Notes: a model not told the origin generated them from the letters alone. DNA of 19,122 nucleotides from Syntrophomonadaceae bacterium (GCA_003553305.1 PWEB01000036.1:1-19122), one strand, 5' to 3'; shown: positions 8,016 to 15,633, numbered from the stretch's first letter. Program-made: numbers and translations.

Positions 8016-8051
8016 TGTAGCATATAAGCGACACGTTGCATGTTCGCTACA
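8016..8051. promoter_or_regulatory. Two abutting inverted repeats B and C, probable activator (UAS) sites
   Basis: Site B (8016-8033) reads TGTAGC-ATATAA-GCGACA and site C (8034-8051) reads CGTTGC-ATGTTC-GCTACA. Each is an imperfect palindrome with the same 6-bp spacer as site A (7947-7966). They touch end to end, about 215-235 bp upstream of the dctP -24 element. Tandem sites of this kind are typical for oligomerising sigma-54 activators. Confidence 0.55.
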
Positions 8052-8070
8052 CGGTAAGGATGTTTTAGTT

Positions 8071-8100
8071 AAATTAAAAGCCTGCAAAACCTTTAGGCTT
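8071..8100 (-). terminator. Rho-independent terminator of the sigma-54 activator gene
   Basis: On the minus strand AAGCCT (from 8100) pairs with AGGCTT (to 8078), followed by TTAATTT. It overlaps the last two codons of the activator gene and separates it from the dctP operon, which has its own promoter. The stem is short (6 bp). Confidence 0.5.
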
Positions 8101-9814
8101 GAATTCCATATTTCTGTATCTTTCGATATAAAGTAGCTCTGTGTATGTTCAACAGTTTTGCTGCTTCGCGCTTGTTATTGCCTGATATTTTAAGGGCTTT
8201 CGAGATCACTTTTTTCTCGGCGGTTTCCAATTCTTTGGTTAACAAAGAGTAAACGACTTGCTCTTTTTTATGTTCTTCCTGGCTGATACTGAATTCTTGC
8301 AGGTAAAGGGGTAGATCTTTTAATTCGATTTCCGGACCTTCCATCACGTTAACCGCTCTTTCCAAAACATTTCGCAGTTCACGTACATTGCCGGGCCAGG
8401 GGTAGTTCATGAACAGTTCTTTTACCTGACCGGAAATAGATTTAATTTCAGTTCCAAGTTCTTCGTTAAGTTGGTTTAAAATGTAGGAAGAAATTTCTAA
8501 AATATCATCGCGCATTTCCCTTAAAGGAGGAAGTCTCAAAGTAACTACATTAAGCCGGTAAAAAAGATCGTACCTAAATGACCCTTGTTCGAGCATGGCT
8601 TCTAAATCACGGTTGGTAGAAGCTATAACCCTGGTATTGATACTTATGATCTCTGTGCCTCCTACCCTGTCCACTTCCTTTTCCTGGAGCACTCTTAATA
8701 GCTTTACCTGCATTTCCTGGGGCATGTCCCCGATTTCATCGAGAAAAATTGTGCCTCCTTCAGCCAATTCAAACTTTCCCGGTTTTCCCTTCTTTTTTGC
8801 CCCGGTAAAAGAACCTTCTTCATATCCGAACAATTCTGCTTCCAGCAGTTCTTTTGGTATGGCGGCACAATTAACCCGCACAAGAGCGCTTTCGCTGCGG
8901 GGGCCGGCTTCATGGATGGCGTGTGCTATAAGTTCTTTACCCGTGCCGCTTTCACCTCTGATTAACACTGTGGAAGGGTACTGGGCAACCTTATTGATCA
9001 TTGATTTAAGTTTCTTTATTTCAGAACTGTTGCCAATGATGTGGTTAATATTGTATTTTGATTTTTGCCATTTTTTATATTCCTGCTGGTAATACTCGAG
9101 CTTCTTTTCTACAACATTAAGCTTTGAAGCAAGCCTGGCCAGTTCTGATACATCCTGAAACATCACCTGGCCGACTGCGCCAATTATTTTATTGTCAGAT
9201 TTAATCGGGATGCGCATCACGATGACATCTTTCCCGTTTATTTTTTGGATATCCCCTATTTCAGCTTTTCCGGTTTCAAGTACTTTATGCATCCGGGTGT
9301 TTTTAATGACTTCGGTTACATGTTTCCCAATAACATGGTTTTTATCTATTTTTAAAAAGTCGCAATAACTATCGGTTATGTTGGTAATATAACCGTTTTT
9401 GTCTACCATAATAATTCCTTCAGATAAATGTTCCAGGCTTGTTTCCAGTTTATCTAGGAGGTCTTTAGTGATAGTTAGTTCCTGGATCGCTTCTCTTAGT
9501 TCGGTAATATCCTGAAAAACAGCTACTGCTCCCACTATCTCTCCATTTTTTTTAAGCGGGGTCCGGTTTGAAATGATTACCCGGTTTTCTAATTCCACTT
9601 GCCTGTTTAAGCGGGGCATGCCGTCTTTAACCACCTGGTCCATTTCAGTTCTCGGAACTACTTCCTTTATTTTTTTATTAATGGTATCATCCCGGGATAT
9701 GCCCAGCAACTTACAGGCAGCATCGTTGCAATAAGTAATCTGGGTTTCTTTATCAATTACAATAACCCCGTTGTGGGCATTATTCAATGCTTCTTCCAAA
9801 AGATAACGTTCCAT
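8093..9814 (-). CDS. Sigma-54-dependent transcriptional activator, PAS-PAS-AAA+-Fis
   Basis: This 573-residue cytosolic regulator has two N-terminal PAS domains (about 5-110 and 120-225), a short coiled coil (about 225-255), a sigma-54 interaction AAA+ domain (about 258-490) and a C-terminal Fis-type helix-turn-helix (about 540-573, NNKREAAKLLNIHRATLYRK). Walker A is GESGTGKE (287-294) and Walker B is GTIFLDE (354-360). The sigma-54-contacting loop reads GSFTGA (334-339) instead of the usual GAFTGA. No phosphoacceptor receiver domain is present, so it probably senses a ligand or redox state through PAS. ATG 9812-9814 has GGGGGG 9 nt upstream. It lies directly upstream of the dctP sigma-54 promoter and is its obvious candidate activator. 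The second regulator at 14131-15618 is a paralogue lacking the first PAS domain. Confidence 0.95.
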   Translation of the reverse strand: MERYLLEEALNNAHNGVIVIDKETQITYCNDAACKLLGISRDDTINKKIKEVVPRTEMDQVVKDGMPRLNRQVELENRVIISNRTPLKKNGEIVGAVAVFQDITELREAIQELTITKDLLDKLETSLEHLSEGIIMVDKNGYITNITDSYCDFLKIDKNHVIGKHVTEVIKNTRMHKVLETGKAEIGDIQKINGKDVIVMRIPIKSDNKIIGAVGQVMFQDVSELARLASKLNVVEKKLEYYQQEYKKWQKSKYNINHIIGNSSEIKKLKSMINKVAQYPSTVLIRGESGTGKELIAHAIHEAGPRSESALVRVNCAAIPKELLEAELFGYEEGSFTGAKKKGKPGKFELAEGGTIFLDEIGDMPQEMQVKLLRVLQEKEVDRVGGTEIISINTRVIASTNRDLEAMLEQGSFRYDLFYRLNVVTLRLPPLREMRDDILEISSYILNQLNEELGTEIKSISGQVKELFMNYPWPGNVRELRNVLERAVNVMEGPEIELKDLPLYLQEFSISQEEHKKEQVVYSLLTKELETAEKKVISKALKISGNNKREAAKLLNIHRATLYRKIQKYGIQA

Positions 9815-9931
9815 GGAACTTATCCCCCCGGATTAAGTAAGTATAGCACACTTTAAGCTTTCATCTTTTATTTCAAAAGGGATAGCTGATTGTGTAGTTT
9901 TTATATATTAGAGCGTGTTATCGATGGTATC

Positions 9932-9960
9932 ATTATAAACACCATGAGGAGAAAATGCAA
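9932..9960 (-). promoter_or_regulatory. Possible sigma-A promoter for the sigma-54 activator gene
   Basis: Minus strand shows TTGCAT, 17 bp, then a perfect TATAAT -10 box, about 118 bp before the activator start codon. The -35 box matches TTGACA at only three positions, so this is a candidate. Confidence 0.4.
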
Positions 9961-10079
9961 TTAAACTGGAAATATTAATGAGTCTAGCTTTTTTTAATAA
10001 ATCGTGTACACTGATAATATATGATAAACTTAGTTAATGAATGAGCTAATATAACTTAAGCAAGCAGGAGGTAATTAAG

Positions 10080-10364
10080 GTTACATTAATAGCGAAGCTA
10101 AAAGCTAAACAGGGAAAGGGTAATGAACTTGTGGATTTATGTTTTGAGATGGCCCGGGAAGTAAGGGAGAAAGAAGCGGGTTGCTTGAAGTACGATCCCT
10201 ATGTCTCTGCGGAAAATCCGGATGAAGTGGTTTTCATTGAAAAGTACAACAGCATGGAAGATTTGGAAGAACACCGCAAAACACCCCATTATCAGTGCAT
10301 TGTTAAAGAAAAAATCGGGGCGATTCTGGCTGAAAAACCGGAACTGGAGCTATATGAAAGTTAA
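10080..10364 (+). CDS. Small ABM-type (antibiotic biosynthesis monooxygenase fold) protein, no usual start codon
   Basis: The frame encodes about 94 residues of an ABM/dimeric alpha-beta barrel protein: VTLIAKLKAKQGKGNELV, then REKEAGCLKYDPYVSAENPDEVVFIEKYNS and EEHRKTPHYQ. These small cytosolic dimers include quinol monooxygenases and related enzymes; the reaction here is unknown. GTG 10131 is the only ATG/GTG/TTG that could serve as a start, but the family's first beta strand lies upstream of it, in frame. A strong AGGAGGT site (10066-10072) points to a start at about 10080, where the codon is GTT. Either a rare initiation codon is used, the start has mutated, or there is a base error. The start is therefore uncertain while the family call is good. 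Confidence 0.8.
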   Translation, partial: VTLIAKLKAKQGKGNELVDLCFEMAREVREKEAGCLKYDPYVSAENPDEVVFIEKYNSMEDLEEHRKTPHYQCIVKEKIGAILAEKPELELYES

Positions 10365-10390
10365 CTAAACCAGGCAGGAACAAAAGTATT

Positions 10391-11260
10391 TCAATCAACA
10401 GGGCCGGGACTTTCCGGTCCTGTTTTAATTACCAGGTAGAGACCGGTTAAAATCGTAGCCCCGCCAAGAACCTGTAATGAAGAGGGCACTTCTTTAAAAA
10501 ATATCATTGCCAAAATGGTGGCTCCCAGGGGTTCACCAAGATAAAGCAAGGATATTAAAGAGGCACGCACCCTTTTTAAGGCCCAGTTAAATACTGTGTG
10601 GCCGAAAAGTGTCGGAACAACAGCCAGGGCGGCAAAAATAATGTACTCCCTGGCAGGGTAGTAAAAAAGTTCTACCTGAGCAGGTATGGCAATTATAAGC
10701 ATAAAAATAGATGCAGCAGCATAAGTTCCTCCTGCGTATATGATAGTTGATAAACGTTGGCGCAGGTGGCGGCCAACCAGCAGGTAACCTGACATCATCA
10801 CAGCGCCACCAAGGGCCATTAAGATCCCCCTTATTTCTGTGGAAGAGTAAAGTATAACCCCGGTAATACTTTCGAGCGCTATAGCAGCAGTTCCGGTTAG
10901 CACTAATATTAGTGACGGTACAAACCGGGGGGGGACAGAGTCGCCTAACAGTAACCGTCCTGCGGCGGTAACAAAAATAGGGTGTAAAGATACCAGGATA
11001 ACAGCCACGGCTACAGGGCTGTAGTTTAAAGAGTCAATCCATAAATAAAAATGGCCGGCTAGGAAAAAACCACTTAGAATTATTTTCCACAAATCAGGGA
11101 TGCTGATCAAGCGAAGTTCCTTCCACTGGCCGATTAAGAAACCCGGCAAGAGAATGAATAAGGTAAATAGAAGACGATAAAAAGCGATAACCAGCGCTGG
11201 AGCTTCAGATAACCTGATAAAAATGGCAGCAAATGATACAGCCAGTACCGCTGTGATCAA
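10391..11260 (-). CDS. EamA/DMT-family permease
   Basis: The 289-residue protein has about ten hydrophobic segments in two similar halves, the EamA (drug/metabolite transporter) pattern. Family-like stretches are AFYRLLFTLFILLP near residues 26-39, SPVAVAVILVSLHPIFVTA near 81-99, and in the second half GHTVFNWALKRVRASLISLLYLGEPLGATILAMIFFKE. It sits in the cytoplasmic membrane and probably exports a small metabolite, with substrate unknown. The only in-frame start is TTG 11258-11260, with just a weak AAGG about 15 nt upstream, and only a few residues precede the first helix, so the N-terminus may be incomplete. It converges with the ABM gene and shares no clear pathway with its neighbours. 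Confidence 0.88.
   Translation of the reverse strand: MITAVLAVSFAAIFIRLSEAPALVIAFYRLLFTLFILLPGFLIGQWKELRLISIPDLWKIILSGFFLAGHFYLWIDSLNYSPVAVAVILVSLHPIFVTAAGRLLLGDSVPPRFVPSLILVLTGTAAIALESITGVILYSSTEIRGILMALGGAVMMSGYLLVGRHLRQRLSTIIYAGGTYAAASIFMLIIAIPAQVELFYYPAREYIIFAALAVVPTLFGHTVFNWALKRVRASLISLLYLGEPLGATILAMIFFKEVPSSLQVLGGATILTGLYLVIKTGPESPGPVD
10397..10426 (+). terminator. Rho-independent terminator after the ABM gene
   Basis: AACAGGGCCGG (10397-10407) pairs with CCGGTCCTGTT (10414-10424) with one G-U, a 6-nt loop and a following TTTTAATT. It lies inside the last codons of the convergent EamA gene. Confidence 0.65.
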
Positions 11261-11336
11261 GGCACTGTTTTGAACAACCTTATTTTACCACTTGCTTCAA
11301 TGGGGTTTGATGACAATTTAGCTGCCTTCCATAAAT

Positions 11337-11383
11337 AATTATCCTACTGCAGCATGATTTTAATACACTGCAATAGGATAATT
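11337..11383. terminator. Inverted repeat between the SurA-N-like and EamA genes, probable terminator
   Basis: AATTATCCTACTGCAG (11337-11352) and CTGCAATAGGATAATT (11368-11383) pair over 16 bp with one mismatch and a 15-nt loop. A T-run follows on the plus strand, and ATTATTTAT on the minus strand. It would end minus-strand transcription of the SurA-N-like gene, although its stronger T-tract faces the other way. Confidence 0.5.
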
Positions 11384-11436
11384 TTTAGTACTTTTTATTG
11401 GCTTAATCACTAAGATATGGAATTATCCATTGGAAT

Positions 11437-12414
11437 TTATAGATCTTCGAGCATTTCTATATCGCTGTCATCCTTAAGATCTTCGATCATCTCCATGAAG
11501 ATCCTTTGTTCTTTTTCCTGCCTATCCTTTGTTAACTGGTCATCTCGCATTTCATCTTCAATCATAGGCCTGGCTTCTTCGTAATCTTCTGCTTCCAGGA
11601 TATGCCCGTACTGTTGTTCTATTTGCGACAACTGCATTTCTGCCTGTTCAGTGGGCATTTCTGGATCTTCTTCCTCCAGCATTGCATTGATCTCAGCATG
11701 GGCATCATTAATTTGCCGGTAGAATTCTTCAACCTCTTCTTCGTCTATTTCCACTTTTTCTTCATCGATTCTTTCATCCGGATGTTCTTCCAGGTAATTA
11801 TCCAGGTATTGATCCAAAAAACTTGTGACTGTTAATTCAAGGGCAATTTCTTCTTCAAGCTCTTCCCTGGTCAGTCCCATCTGCTCCATCTGGGCTTCAA
11901 GAGCTTCATCTCCGCCGAATTGGGTTTCGTATTCCATGTAACGTTCTTCCACTTCTTGATCAGTGATTTCAATGCCCACTTCCTTGGATTTCTGCTCGAG
12001 AAGTATGGGGATTATAAAGTTGTTTTCAAATACCTGCTCTTTGATTTCATCTTCCGTTTCTTTCATTTCATCGCTTTCCATGTCTATCCCGTGCATTTCA
12101 TACTGCGCCATCTCTTGCTGAAGGGCCATGTTAAATTCGCCCCTGGTTACTTCTTCTCCGTTAATGGTGGCTATAACTGTTCCATTTTCAGGTTCTGCTT
12201 GAGGGTCTTCGACAACTTCTTCCGGTGCTTCAATTTCCGGATCTTCAGCAATCTCTGTCGGGCTGTCGAAAACACCAAGTGCAAAAATTATACCGGCTCC
12301 CGCTAAAACGATCACTGCTGCTGTGATAACAATATACATATTATTTCTTGTTATTTTTAAAACCGGATCGTTTTTTTCCGGGCCGTTATCCTGATTTCTT
12401 TTTTCATTATCCAT
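11437..12414 (-). CDS. Membrane-anchored, highly acidic SurA-N/PrsA-like chaperone without a visible PPIase domain
   Basis: From ATG 12412-12414 the protein has 325 residues. The frame is open 39 codons further, but that stretch is basic and proline-rich and does not look like protein. One membrane segment lies at about 26-47. It is followed by an acidic spacer and a SurA-N-like helical region starting TVIATINGEEVTRGEFN (about 79-95), then helices up to the C-terminus. The peptidyl-prolyl isomerase (parvulin) domain usual in PrsA/SurA is not recognisable. By my count 89 of residues 61-325 are Asp or Glu, about a third. It probably works outside the membrane as a holdase or folding factor. The RBS GGGAGG lies about 14 nt from the ATG, rather far. 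The acidity suggests a salt- or alkali-adapted cell surface. Confidence 0.78.
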   Translation of the reverse strand: MDNEKRNQDNGPEKNDPVLKITRNNMYIVITAAVIVLAGAGIIFALGVFDSPTEIAEDPEIEAPEEVVEDPQAEPENGTVIATINGEEVTRGEFNMALQQEMAQYEMHGIDMESDEMKETEDEIKEQVFENNFIIPILLEQKSKEVGIEITDQEVEERYMEYETQFGGDEALEAQMEQMGLTREELEEEIALELTVTSFLDQYLDNYLEEHPDERIDEEKVEIDEEEVEEFYRQINDAHAEINAMLEEEDPEMPTEQAEMQLSQIEQQYGHILEAEDYEEARPMIEDEMRDDQLTKDRQEKEQRIFMEMIEDLKDDSDIEMLEDL

Positions 12415-12558
12415 ATTCTGTTTACTTGCCTCCCGCCTCCAGGTTATTTCAGTTAAAAAATTAACCGAGTAAACTGGTTTCAATAATAACAGATTGTTTT
12501 TTTTCAAACAAGGGGGAGGAGGAGTAAGCACTTATGGAATATGTTGGAAATATTTTTG

Positions 12559-12588
12559 TTGACATTTTGCAGAAGAATACTTTATTAT
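12559..12588 (+). promoter_or_regulatory. Possible sigma-A promoter for the htpX-like gene
   Basis: A perfect TTGACA -35 box (12559-12564) is followed after 18 bp by TATTAT (12583-12588). The leader would be about 185 nt. It holds a 7-bp inverted repeat TTAAACC-N7-GGTTTAA at 12700-12720, possibly an operator. Confidence 0.45.
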
Positions 12589-12699
12589 AGATTATAAACT
12601 AAAGAACCAGTGCAACTTGAAAGGATTCAGTCGCTATAGCTATTATCTCCCGCCAAATCAACGACTATTTAAACGTGTAGCTTTGTCTTTTACTTAAAT

Positions 12700-12720
12700 T
12701 TAAACCATTACAAGGTTTAA
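12700..12720. repeat. Inverted repeat in the htpX leader
   Basis: TTAAACC-ATTACAA-GGTTTAA is a perfect 7-bp inverted repeat about 60 bp before the htpX start. No T-run follows, so it is not a terminator. It may be an operator, but no cognate regulator is visible. Confidence 0.35.
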
Positions 12721-12780
12721 TTCCAGTAATTCTGTGCAAATGTTAAACTGGAGAACTCTATATGCAGGAGGTTGATAAAA

Positions 12781-13628
12781 ATGATCAATCACATAAAAAC
12801 TATGTTTCTAATGATTTTGCTTACGATTATTTTACTGGTAGCTGGGGAATTGCTGCTTGATGATGGGGGCATAATCATTGCCTTATTAGTGGCAATAGTT
12901 CTCAACTATTTTGCATACTGGTATAGCGATAAAATGGCGATTATGATGACTCGTTCCCGGCCATTAAAAGAAAATGAAGCGCCGCAGGTTTATGAGGCTG
13001 TACGCGAACTGGCCGCTAATAGCAACCTTCCCATGCCCCGGATATGCCTTATGCCTACAGAACAGCCCAATGCTTTTGCTGCCGGGCGCAATCCTTCCAA
13101 TTCTGTAGTTGCGGTTACCCAGGGGCTTGTGCATATGCTTAGTCAACGAAAATTGAAAGGAGTCCTGGCTCATGAAATGGCCCATATCCGCAACCGGGAT
13201 ATTTTAGTCAGTACTTTAGCAGCTGTGATCGCCGGAGCCTTGATGGTAATTGCCCGGTTCGGTATGTACGGAATGATGTTCGGCGGCGGCCGGCGGGATG
13301 GCCACCCGGCACTATTATTGATCAAACTGGCGGCGATGATTTTAGCGCCTGTAGTAGCTATATTCATCCGCATGGCTATTTCCAGGACCCGTGAATACCA
13401 GGCAGATGCCTCGGGAGCAACTTTTGCCAGAGATCCGGAGGAGAGCCTTGCCAGCGCCCTGCAAAAGATGGAAAGTTACGCTCGCAGGCGTCCTTTACAG
13501 GTTAATGAAGCTGCTTCACACATGTTTATAGTTAACCCTCTGTCAGCGAAAGGGCTAAGCGGGCTTTTCAGCACCCATCCCCCATCGAAGAGAGGGTTAA
13601 GCGTTTGCGCAACTTATATGTGACATAA
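12781..13628 (+). CDS. htpX: HtpX-like membrane zinc metalloprotease, last residues out of frame
   Basis: This M48B protease cleaves damaged membrane proteins at the cytoplasmic membrane. Two N-terminal membrane helices (about 8-22 and 30-47) are followed by the zinc motif HEMAH at 131-135, the third-ligand region REYQAD (Glu205), and two further hydrophobic segments between 143 and 200. Length is about 280 residues, as usual. ATG 12781 is preferred over TTG 12772 because GGAGG (12767-12771) is 9 nt from the ATG. As read, the frame ends at TGA 13621-13623 with SKRGLSVCATYM, unlike the family. One added base in the five-C run at 13579-13583 gives HPPIEERVKRLRNLYVT and TAA 13626-13628, the normal HtpX ending. 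The gene is therefore intact apart from a one-base shift, real or a sequence error. Confidence 0.92.
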
Positions 13629-13743
13629 CAGGCTATAATGATCCGGTTTTACCGGGGGATCAGGCGTTTGTTCGATGGAAAATTATAAATCATGGAACAG
13701 GGTTATGGCAGGTAATCCTGGTTCAGGTAATTAATATTTTATT
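13629..13743 (+). other. Short non-coding stretch after htpX
   Basis: No gene is supported here. The only structure seen is a small imperfect hairpin at 13638-13661 (TGATCCGG with CCGGGGGATCA) just after the restored htpX stop. Confidence 0.4.
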
Positions 13744-13775
13744 ACCCGGATTTTGAAAGTCCGGGTTTCTATTTC
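13744..13775 (+). terminator. Rho-independent terminator downstream of htpX
   Basis: ACCCGGA (13744-13750) pairs perfectly with TCCGGGT (13760-13766), loop 9 nt, followed by TTCTATTT. It is the first good terminator after the htpX-like gene. Confidence 0.65.
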
Positions 13776-13807
13776 GATAATTCTAGCATTAACAATCATT
13801 CTGAGTT

Positions 13808-14057
13808 ATTTTTTTGTTACTGCTCAGCCTTGCTGCATTCCGGACTGGAGCCATTGCAGGTAAAGTGGTAGCAATGGCCGAAGAAGCAAAGGTTGCAGCT
13901 GGTCGGTCTGCATGGAAGCAGTCCGCCGAGGCCTGAGCCATGGATGGCGAATGCCGAGGAAAACCAAAGCGAAAGCCTGCAGCTAAGGCGCTGCCATTGC
14001 CCGCGATGAGCCGGAAACAGTCCAAAATGCAGCAAGGCTGAGCAGATACATTTTTTT
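13808..14057. mobile_element. MITE-like element, 234 bp, with long terminal inverted repeats and 8-bp target duplications
   Basis: The element proper is 13816-14049. Its ends are inverted copies over about 32 bp: GTTACTGCTCAGCCTTGCTG at 13816 matches the complement of the right end. A perfect 20-bp core (CTGCTC to GCATT) is followed after two mismatches by six further pairs (GGACTG/CAGTCC). Both sides carry the direct repeat ATTTTTTT (13808-13815 and 14050-14057), as left by insertion. The inside is visibly more GC-rich than the flanks and holds smaller inverted repeats such as GCCATTGC/GCAATGGC (13850-13878). No transposase or convincing reading frame is inside, so movement would need enzymes in trans. 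It lies about 80 bp before the second sigma-54 activator. A structured non-coding RNA is an alternative. Confidence 0.7.
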
Positions 14058-14130
14058 AAAAAGGAGATCCCTGGGAATGGTAGAATAAAAAGTTAAATGA
14101 ACAAGTTATGCTTAGGAGAGTTTTGCTGAT

Positions 14131-15618
14131 ATGGACGATGGGTTAAAAAATATTTATTTAAGGGACCGGAATTGCCCTAACTGTGATATTTATGAGAGCG
14201 TTTTAGATTTGATCCCCGAGCCCCTCGTAATAGTGGATCGTGAAGGGTATATCGTTTTTTTTAACCAGGCTTACGAAAATTATCTTGGCATTTCCAAAGA
14301 GGAAGCGCTCGGCCGTTATGTGCCCGAAGTTATTGATAATACCAGGTTGCATATTGTATCTAAAAGCGGAAAGTCTGAACTCGATTGTATCCAAAAGATT
14401 AAAAACCGCGATGCCATAGTCCAGCGAATTCCTATTGTGTCAAGTGATGGTGAAAACTTAGGAGCTATTGGCAAGGTAAATTTCCAAAACAAGGCGGAGC
14501 TTAAATCGTTAATGGACCGCCTGCGCTCCCTGGAAAATGAACTTTCACAGTATAAAGAGCAGTCTCTTGTCCAGATGAGAGCGGCCTATACTTTTGATCA
14601 AATAATCGGAGTGTCCGAGCAGATAAATCATTTAAAGGAAGTGGCTGAAAAATATGCCGCCACGGATTTAAGCGTCCTGATCCTGGGGGAAACCGGGGTG
14701 GGCAAAGATCTTTTTGCCCAGGCAATCCATAATGCCAGCCCTCGCCAGCATGACCCGCTTGTCAGCATCAATTGTGCCGCTATACCCCATGAACTTTTGG
14801 AATCCGAACTTTTTGGTTATGAAGATGGAGCGTTTACCGGGGCTCGTAAGAAAGGCAAGCCGGGTAAATTTGAGCTGGCCGACGGTGGCACCCTGTTTTT
14901 AGATGAAATTGGCGACATGCCTCTCAGTATGCAGGCTAAATTACTGCGGGTTTTGCAAAACAGGCAAATCGAAAGAATAGGGGGGCTTTCCTCAAGGAAT
15001 ATTGATGTAAGAATTATTGCTTCCACGAACCAGGATTTGGATTTGAAAATAAATAGAAAAGAATTCCGGAGAGATCTGCTTTACCGCTTGAATGCAGCCA
15101 CAATAAAAATCCCCCCTCTGCGGGAAAGACCGGAAGACATAAAAATTATCGTGGAAAAAACTTTAGCTAAACCGGAGATGCAAAAATCAATAGATGATCA
15201 GGCTATAAGCTACCTGCAAAGTTACCGCTGGCCAGGAAATGTTCGAGAGCTTATTAATGTGGTGGAACGTCTTGTTTATCTTTCCGACGGGGAAGTTGTC
15301 AGTTCTGCCGAAGTTAAACATTTATTGGTCGATCTGTTTGAGGATAGGGGTCCCGGTAACGGGGAGGATACTGAAAAGAGTAATGAAATTGATATGACTC
15401 GAAATTTTGCGGATAATAAAGATTTAATTGAGCTTACCTCAATGTCTTCCGGGGGCGAAAGCAAAAGGAACCTCGATGATTTGGTAAAAGAAATTGAAAA
15501 AAAAGCAATTATCCAGGCCCTGGAAAATTGCAAGAACAACAAAGCCCAGGCGGCAAAACAGCTTGGGATACACCGGACTACTCTATATCAAAAGTTAACT
15601 AAGCATGGACTGGAATAA
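14131..15618 (+). CDS. Sigma-54-dependent transcriptional activator, PAS-AAA+-Fis
   Basis: The 495-residue cytosolic activator has one PAS domain (about 20-130), a coiled-coil linker (about 122-150), the sigma-54 AAA+ domain (about 155-385) and a C-terminal Fis-type helix-turn-helix (468-492, NNKAQAAKQLGIHRTTLYQK). Walker A is GETGVGKD (186-193), the sigma-54 loop is the standard GAFTGA (233-238) and Walker B is GTLFLDE (253-259). The N-terminus carries Cys15-Pro-Asn-Cys18 before the PAS domain, a possible metal or redox site. A loosely ordered acidic insert (about 400-450) lies between AAA+ and HTH. ATG 14131 has AGGAGAG about 10 nt upstream. The next genes sit behind a sigma-54 promoter and are the expected targets. 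The PAS, linker and AAA+ regions are clearly paralogous to the activator at 8093-9814. Confidence 0.95.
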   Translation: MDDGLKNIYLRDRNCPNCDIYESVLDLIPEPLVIVDREGYIVFFNQAYENYLGISKEEALGRYVPEVIDNTRLHIVSKSGKSELDCIQKIKNRDAIVQRIPIVSSDGENLGAIGKVNFQNKAELKSLMDRLRSLENELSQYKEQSLVQMRAAYTFDQIIGVSEQINHLKEVAEKYAATDLSVLILGETGVGKDLFAQAIHNASPRQHDPLVSINCAAIPHELLESELFGYEDGAFTGARKKGKPGKFELADGGTLFLDEIGDMPLSMQAKLLRVLQNRQIERIGGLSSRNIDVRIIASTNQDLDLKINRKEFRRDLLYRLNAATIKIPPLRERPEDIKIIVEKTLAKPEMQKSIDDQAISYLQSYRWPGNVRELINVVERLVYLSDGEVVSSAEVKHLLVDLFEDRGPGNGEDTEKSNEIDMTRNFADNKDLIELTSMSSGGESKRNLDDLVKEIEKKAIIQALENCKNNKAQAAKQLGIHRTTLYQKLTKHGLE

Positions 15619-15633
15619 GGACTATTAAAAAGT

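Noticed and set aside
7851..8087. Open reading frame of 78 codons on the minus strand between dctP and the activator
   Set aside because: No ribosome binding site or family resemblance, and it covers the operator palindromes.
11937..12306. Plus-strand frame of about 128 codons
   Set aside because: Antisense to the acidic SurA-N-like gene; its Phe-rich sequence is the expected complement of Glu codons.
12415..12531. N-terminal extension of the SurA-N-like protein (MLTPPPPCLKK...)
   Set aside because: The extra 39 residues look unlike a signal or domain, and the ATG at 12412-12414 gives a normal anchored topology.
13573..13590. Programmed frameshift at the htpX C-run
   Set aside because: The codons CCC CCA do not form an X XXY YYZ site that re-pairs well after a -1 slip, and htpX is not known to use recoding; an indel or sequence error is likelier.
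13789..14035. Two overlapping minus-strand frames of 72-78 codons
   Set aside because: They fall almost wholly within the GC-rich MITE-like element, share no family motif and have no start signals.
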